A program made the position numbers and the translations under genes. Positions 60,898 to 64,000 of a stretch of 64,000 bases of DNA are shown here, in pieces. How positions within the stretch are numbered: position 1 is the stretch's first letter; each line of letters opens with the position of its first letter. This DNA is from Straminergon stramineum (taxonomy: Eukaryota; Streptophyta; Bryopsida; Hypnales; Calliergonaceae). Below the pieces are notes generated by a model that saw only the letters and a program-made list of their open reading frames with translations, had not been told where the DNA came from and made no database searches. The DNA lies in assembly GCA_963920665.1 (NCBI GenBank), contig OY987263.1:33406547-33470546 (forward strand), in the 5' to 3' direction.

Positions 60898-61968
60898 AAA
60901 TCTCCCGATGCATGGTGTGAGGCATTACAATGGGAGATTTCCAGATACTGTGAAGTTAATTTCTGTAAGTGTGTTGCACGGCTCCCGATAGGTCAATTGA
61001 ATCACATGAATGTGCATCTTAGGAAATACATTAACTGTGAATGATGAAGTAAATAGGGCTCACATGGATTCATTTTAGGCAATACATCGGGAGATATCCA
61101 GATACACAGAAGTTTAGGTTTCCTTGAGGGTGGTGCCAGGCCCCATACGCACACGAACATACATGTCAGGGAAGATTGAAACTTTGAATGATGAAGTAAT
61201 TGCTACCACTTGGAATGGAGGTGGGGAGTAAGTTACCTGGAAATCTCCCGATGGAGTGCAAGCCTTGTAAGGCTAGCATGATCATTTTGTATACCAAAAC
61301 ATTGTGGTCTTATGCATCTTATGCCCTCCTAAAGTATTCCGGGCATGAACAATGAATGTAAAAACTTGGCCTTAATTGATATTAACAAAGTCGTTCGAAA
61401 CATAAACATTTGAAAGCAGAGAGGTAGAAGATTCCAAAGAATGACAAGACCAAGTCATTTGAAATGTAATAGAACGAATGAAAATGAATATTGGAAATAG
61501 TAACTTACAATTCAAGAAAGAAGGAAATTGTCTTGCAACATTTTAATAATCGCTTAAGAGATTAAGTACAAGAAAATATTGAAAAGCAAAGCCAATGGAG
61601 TGCCAGCACCTGCTATGACTAAGAAATGGGATTTGGAGGTTGCACTGAAGGAATAAAAAGAACACATTCTAGTCTTCATGAATAAAGTGAAGGCATTCAC
61701 AGCACAGAAGATTTCACAAGAACCGGTGGTCCCTAACTAAACCTTGAAAGACAAGAAACCATATGTGGACACGCAGGCTCCTACTTTTGCGCCGGTCAGA
61801 AAAAAACATCGGGAGATCTCCCGATGGCCCTGCCAATACAACGTCGAGCAAAACGAAGCATCGGGAGATCAACTGATAGCTGTGCCACTATGCGGACAAG
61901 AAAAACAAAGCATCGGGAGATCTCCCGAAAGGCTTGCCACAGTTACGAATTGGGAGATCTCCTAATAG
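60898..61968. repeat. Cluster of GGGAGATCTCCC palindromes, partly a 52-bp tandem array
   Basis: About nine copies or half-copies of a motif centred on GGGAGATC occur near 60898, 60931, 60981, 61085, 61241, 61807, 61859, 61911 and 61949. The copy at 61807-61826, CATCGGGAGATCTCCCGATG, is a perfect 20-bp palindrome. The last four follow steps of 52, 52 and 38 bp and share a GCCA-type spacer. They lie just past the 3' end of the minus-strand DUF7869-like gene, whose stop is at 61996. Confidence 0.9.
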
Positions 61969-61995
61969 CCGTAAAGATCAGCACACAATAGTCGA

Positions 61996-63924
61996 TCAAG
62001 GGTCCACCTCGTTTGCCCTATTCAAATTTGCAAGGGCATCTTCTCTACTTTTCCTAGGAATGGTTCGTGATTTCGGGTTAACTTTCTTGGACCAAGTCGC
62101 GTATACTACAGAAGATGCATCCACCCAAGCGGGAGGTGTATTTTCAACAACCCACTTTCCGTACCAACAATTTTGGTATCTCAATTTCATCGAACTTTCA
62201 GAATTATCCGGTCTCCAATATTGGAGCAAGAACTTCTCGTTGTTGACATGGCCTTCCTCTCTGCAAACCTCGCACAGTGCTCTTCCTTGCCAGACAGCAC
62301 AAATTGAGGGGTCTTCGGGTTGGAGCAGAACCCACGAACCTGGACGAATATCAACCCAAGGATTGAAGCTTTCCCTTGGCGCCTCATTTTCAGGTCCGCA
62401 ATAAGGTTCCAATTCCTCTTCCTCTGGAAGGATGTCGACAGGATTAACTGTCGGTTCCTGGGAAGATGATTTTTGCACCCTCCAATCGTACTTTGGCCAA
62501 AAGCCTTCAACCAATTCTGTAGGACAATCCGGAAGTGGCTCCTTCACCTCGCGCAACACACGCTTCCAATACTCGACATATGGAGAAAAGGTAGTTGCAA
62601 ATCCCTTGCATTTGGTCATTCCATCTTCCCAGAAGTCAATGTACTTTTCCAGTCCTAACAGAATCAAACCCTTGTTCAAGGTCACTTTCCGTGCCGCTTC
62701 TACTGCCTTCTCTTGATTTCCGGATGTTGAGGGAACTTCGCTACCCCACATGGGCTTGAAAGGAACAGGTTTAGGGCAACCCGGAGGTAGCTTCGGCCGA
62801 CCACTTCGGTCTTTCTTCCACAAGCATCGCGAAGGTCCATCAGATGGTAGCCACTGTGAATCAACTGCTGACTTCTTATATTTCATGACAGGGACTCCAT
62901 GACAATCCACATAGAACCGGAAGAGGTGCATCTCCCCTAAACCAATCAGTTTAGCAATGCCGCTACACAGATAACCCTTGACAAACGACTTGAAATCCGC
63001 CACCTCTTGGATGAATTCTGGCATAAATGACAGTTCTTAGGACTCCATGAAGGCTTTCATAAGGTCCGCGACGACAAATGTATTCTTGTTCTTCAAAGCC
63101 TTGGACAGGTGGCTAAAATATGCATCAATGTCCTTGTGAGTATGTCCTACTAGTAGAAAACCCACCTGAATTTCCTGGAATACTCCTCTTGCAGTAAGCA
63201 AGGACAAGAACGCCATGAGATACTGGTTCTTGTTATCTTTCGCGGAGTTGTCAAGCTGAAGATAGAGCTTCTTAGGAAGAGGGCGAGCTCCACGTCGAGC
63301 ATCCTCTGGAATCAATTTCAAGGCGTCCATACACCTAGATTTCCCTCTAAGTAATGCCTCGAACAATGTATTCGCAAGCGGATAGGGGAATAGGTTGCCA
63401 GTCTCCCGAATCGGGGGACCTTCAAGTCGACGACACAGCTTAGCCAACGATGAGACAATGAATTTCGAGTCGCCTGGCCAGCACGCTAGTCCATAATGGG
63501 CATATGCACCGTCGGCATGACCATGAGCGACCATACCAGTTACACTCATAGCAAGCTGACCCAAACCTTGTGTGGCCTTTGTTGTCACCCGCATTCTTGG
63601 AAGAGCCGTCTTCCTTGTATCCATTTTGTCATGAATGATGCACAGTATCTCCTCAGGGTTCCTCTTAGATTCTTCACGCCATGTGGCATACAATCGACGG
63701 CAGGATGCTTGATAATTCAGATGCTCACCGCGCTGCTTCATGAACTCCACGAAGTCCAAGCTTCCTTTTAGTGATTTCAAAATGAATTGCTGCAGTTCAT
63801 CGCACTTCGTACACTTGGCAAAAGAGCTGCCTACAGGCTTAATGGAAACGTTATTGAAGTGCTCCTTTTTTATTCTACTAATCGTGGACTGGCTGACTGT
63901 ACGAAGGCCACACTCCACATTCAA
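61996..63924 (-). pseudogene. DUF7869-like, transposase-type gene, 5'-partial, one in-frame stop
   Basis: A long minus-strand exon of about 640 codons begins after a good acceptor (ACTTGCAG, exon start 63924), so the gene's 5' part lies beyond the window. The frame is continuous except for one TAA at 63039-63037, after MKAFMES and before ELSFMPEFIQEVADF; coding similarity appears uninterrupted across it. The N-terminal part has IIHDKMDTRKTALPRMR, LQLDNSAKDNKNQYLMAFL and VGFLLVGHTHKDIDAYFSHL. The spaced Asp residues and HTHxDID motif are the hallmark I associate with DUF7869, an uncharacterised family with RNase H/DDE-like looks. The C-terminal part has PGSWVLLQPEDPSICAVWQG and CREEGHVNNEKFLLQYWRP, resembling a small beta-rich chromatin-reader module. 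The stop at 61998-61996 ends it. Coding sequence is clearly GC-richer than surroundings. It may be a freshly inactivated gene, or functional if the stop is misread or a sequencing error. Confidence 0.7.
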
Positions 63925-64000
63925 CTGCAAGTAGAAAACCCGGACTACACATCAGATTCAGTCAGGGTATGGAATTCTAAAACACCGTAAACAACAATCA
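63925..64000 (-). other. Intron upstream of the DUF7869-like exon
   Basis: On the minus strand this stretch ends in GTTTTCTACTTGCAG, a strong polypyrimidine tract plus acceptor. It runs off the window edge. Confidence 0.6.

Noticed and set aside
62432..62716. 94-codon plus-strand frame
   Set aside because: It is the antisense shadow of the DUF7869-like exon.

Overview
This is an AT-rich nuclear window from a land plant. The evidence is the gene content, all of it spliced with GT-AG introns: a plant golgin candidate, a plant-type three-finger RanBP2 zinc-finger protein, a probable plastid fibrillin and a plant O-fucosyltransferase. The DUF7869-like and ZNF862-like transposase-type genes would suit a seedless plant (bryophyte, lycophyte or fern), but the species cannot be fixed from the sequence. 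I recognise no prokaryotic, organellar, rRNA, tRNA or CRISPR feature.

Layout. 1-14.8 kb is gene-poor: a broken hAT-type transposase gene (3.8-5.1 kb), MITEs, a CACTA element with a large internal hairpin (10.84-12.04 kb), and a weak spliced reading frame near 7.1-7.5 kb. 15.74-20.48 kb (+) is an 11-exon golgin (726 aa) with an unusual 39-residue tandem repeat. 20.5-25.6 kb holds a second CACTA-like element with a MITE inside it. 27.00-29.94 kb (+) is a 10-exon RanBP2 zinc-finger protein (301 aa). 33.30-35.00 kb (-) is a 3-exon fibrillin-like gene (305 aa). 37.65-42.57 kb (-) is a 5-exon O-fucosyltransferase (547 aa). Introns of the last two genes contain degenerate tandem repeats.

43-60 kb is a mobile-element graveyard: satellites of about 83, 88 and 250 bp; at least six short elements bounded by TTAA and CCCTAAA-type inverted repeats, which look piggyBac-like; a nest of three inverted-repeat elements at 48 kb; and a CACTA element (55.45-56.88 kb) carrying the same hairpin family as the one at 11 kb plus a tRNA-derived SINE. 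60.9-64 kb (-) is a DUF7869-type, transposase-like gene that runs off the window edge. One in-frame TAA breaks it, and its downstream flank holds about nine copies of a palindromic motif around GGGAGATCTCCC.

The four intact genes are ordinary housekeeping genes (Golgi tethering, RNA binding, plastid lipid bodies, Golgi glycosylation) and show no operon-like link. The most novel material is in the repeats: the DUF7869 gene with its palindromes, the TTAA elements, and the hairpin shared by two CACTA elements. Intron-exon structures were worked out by eye from reading frame, splice sites and family similarity. Family names come from memory of those families, not from a search.
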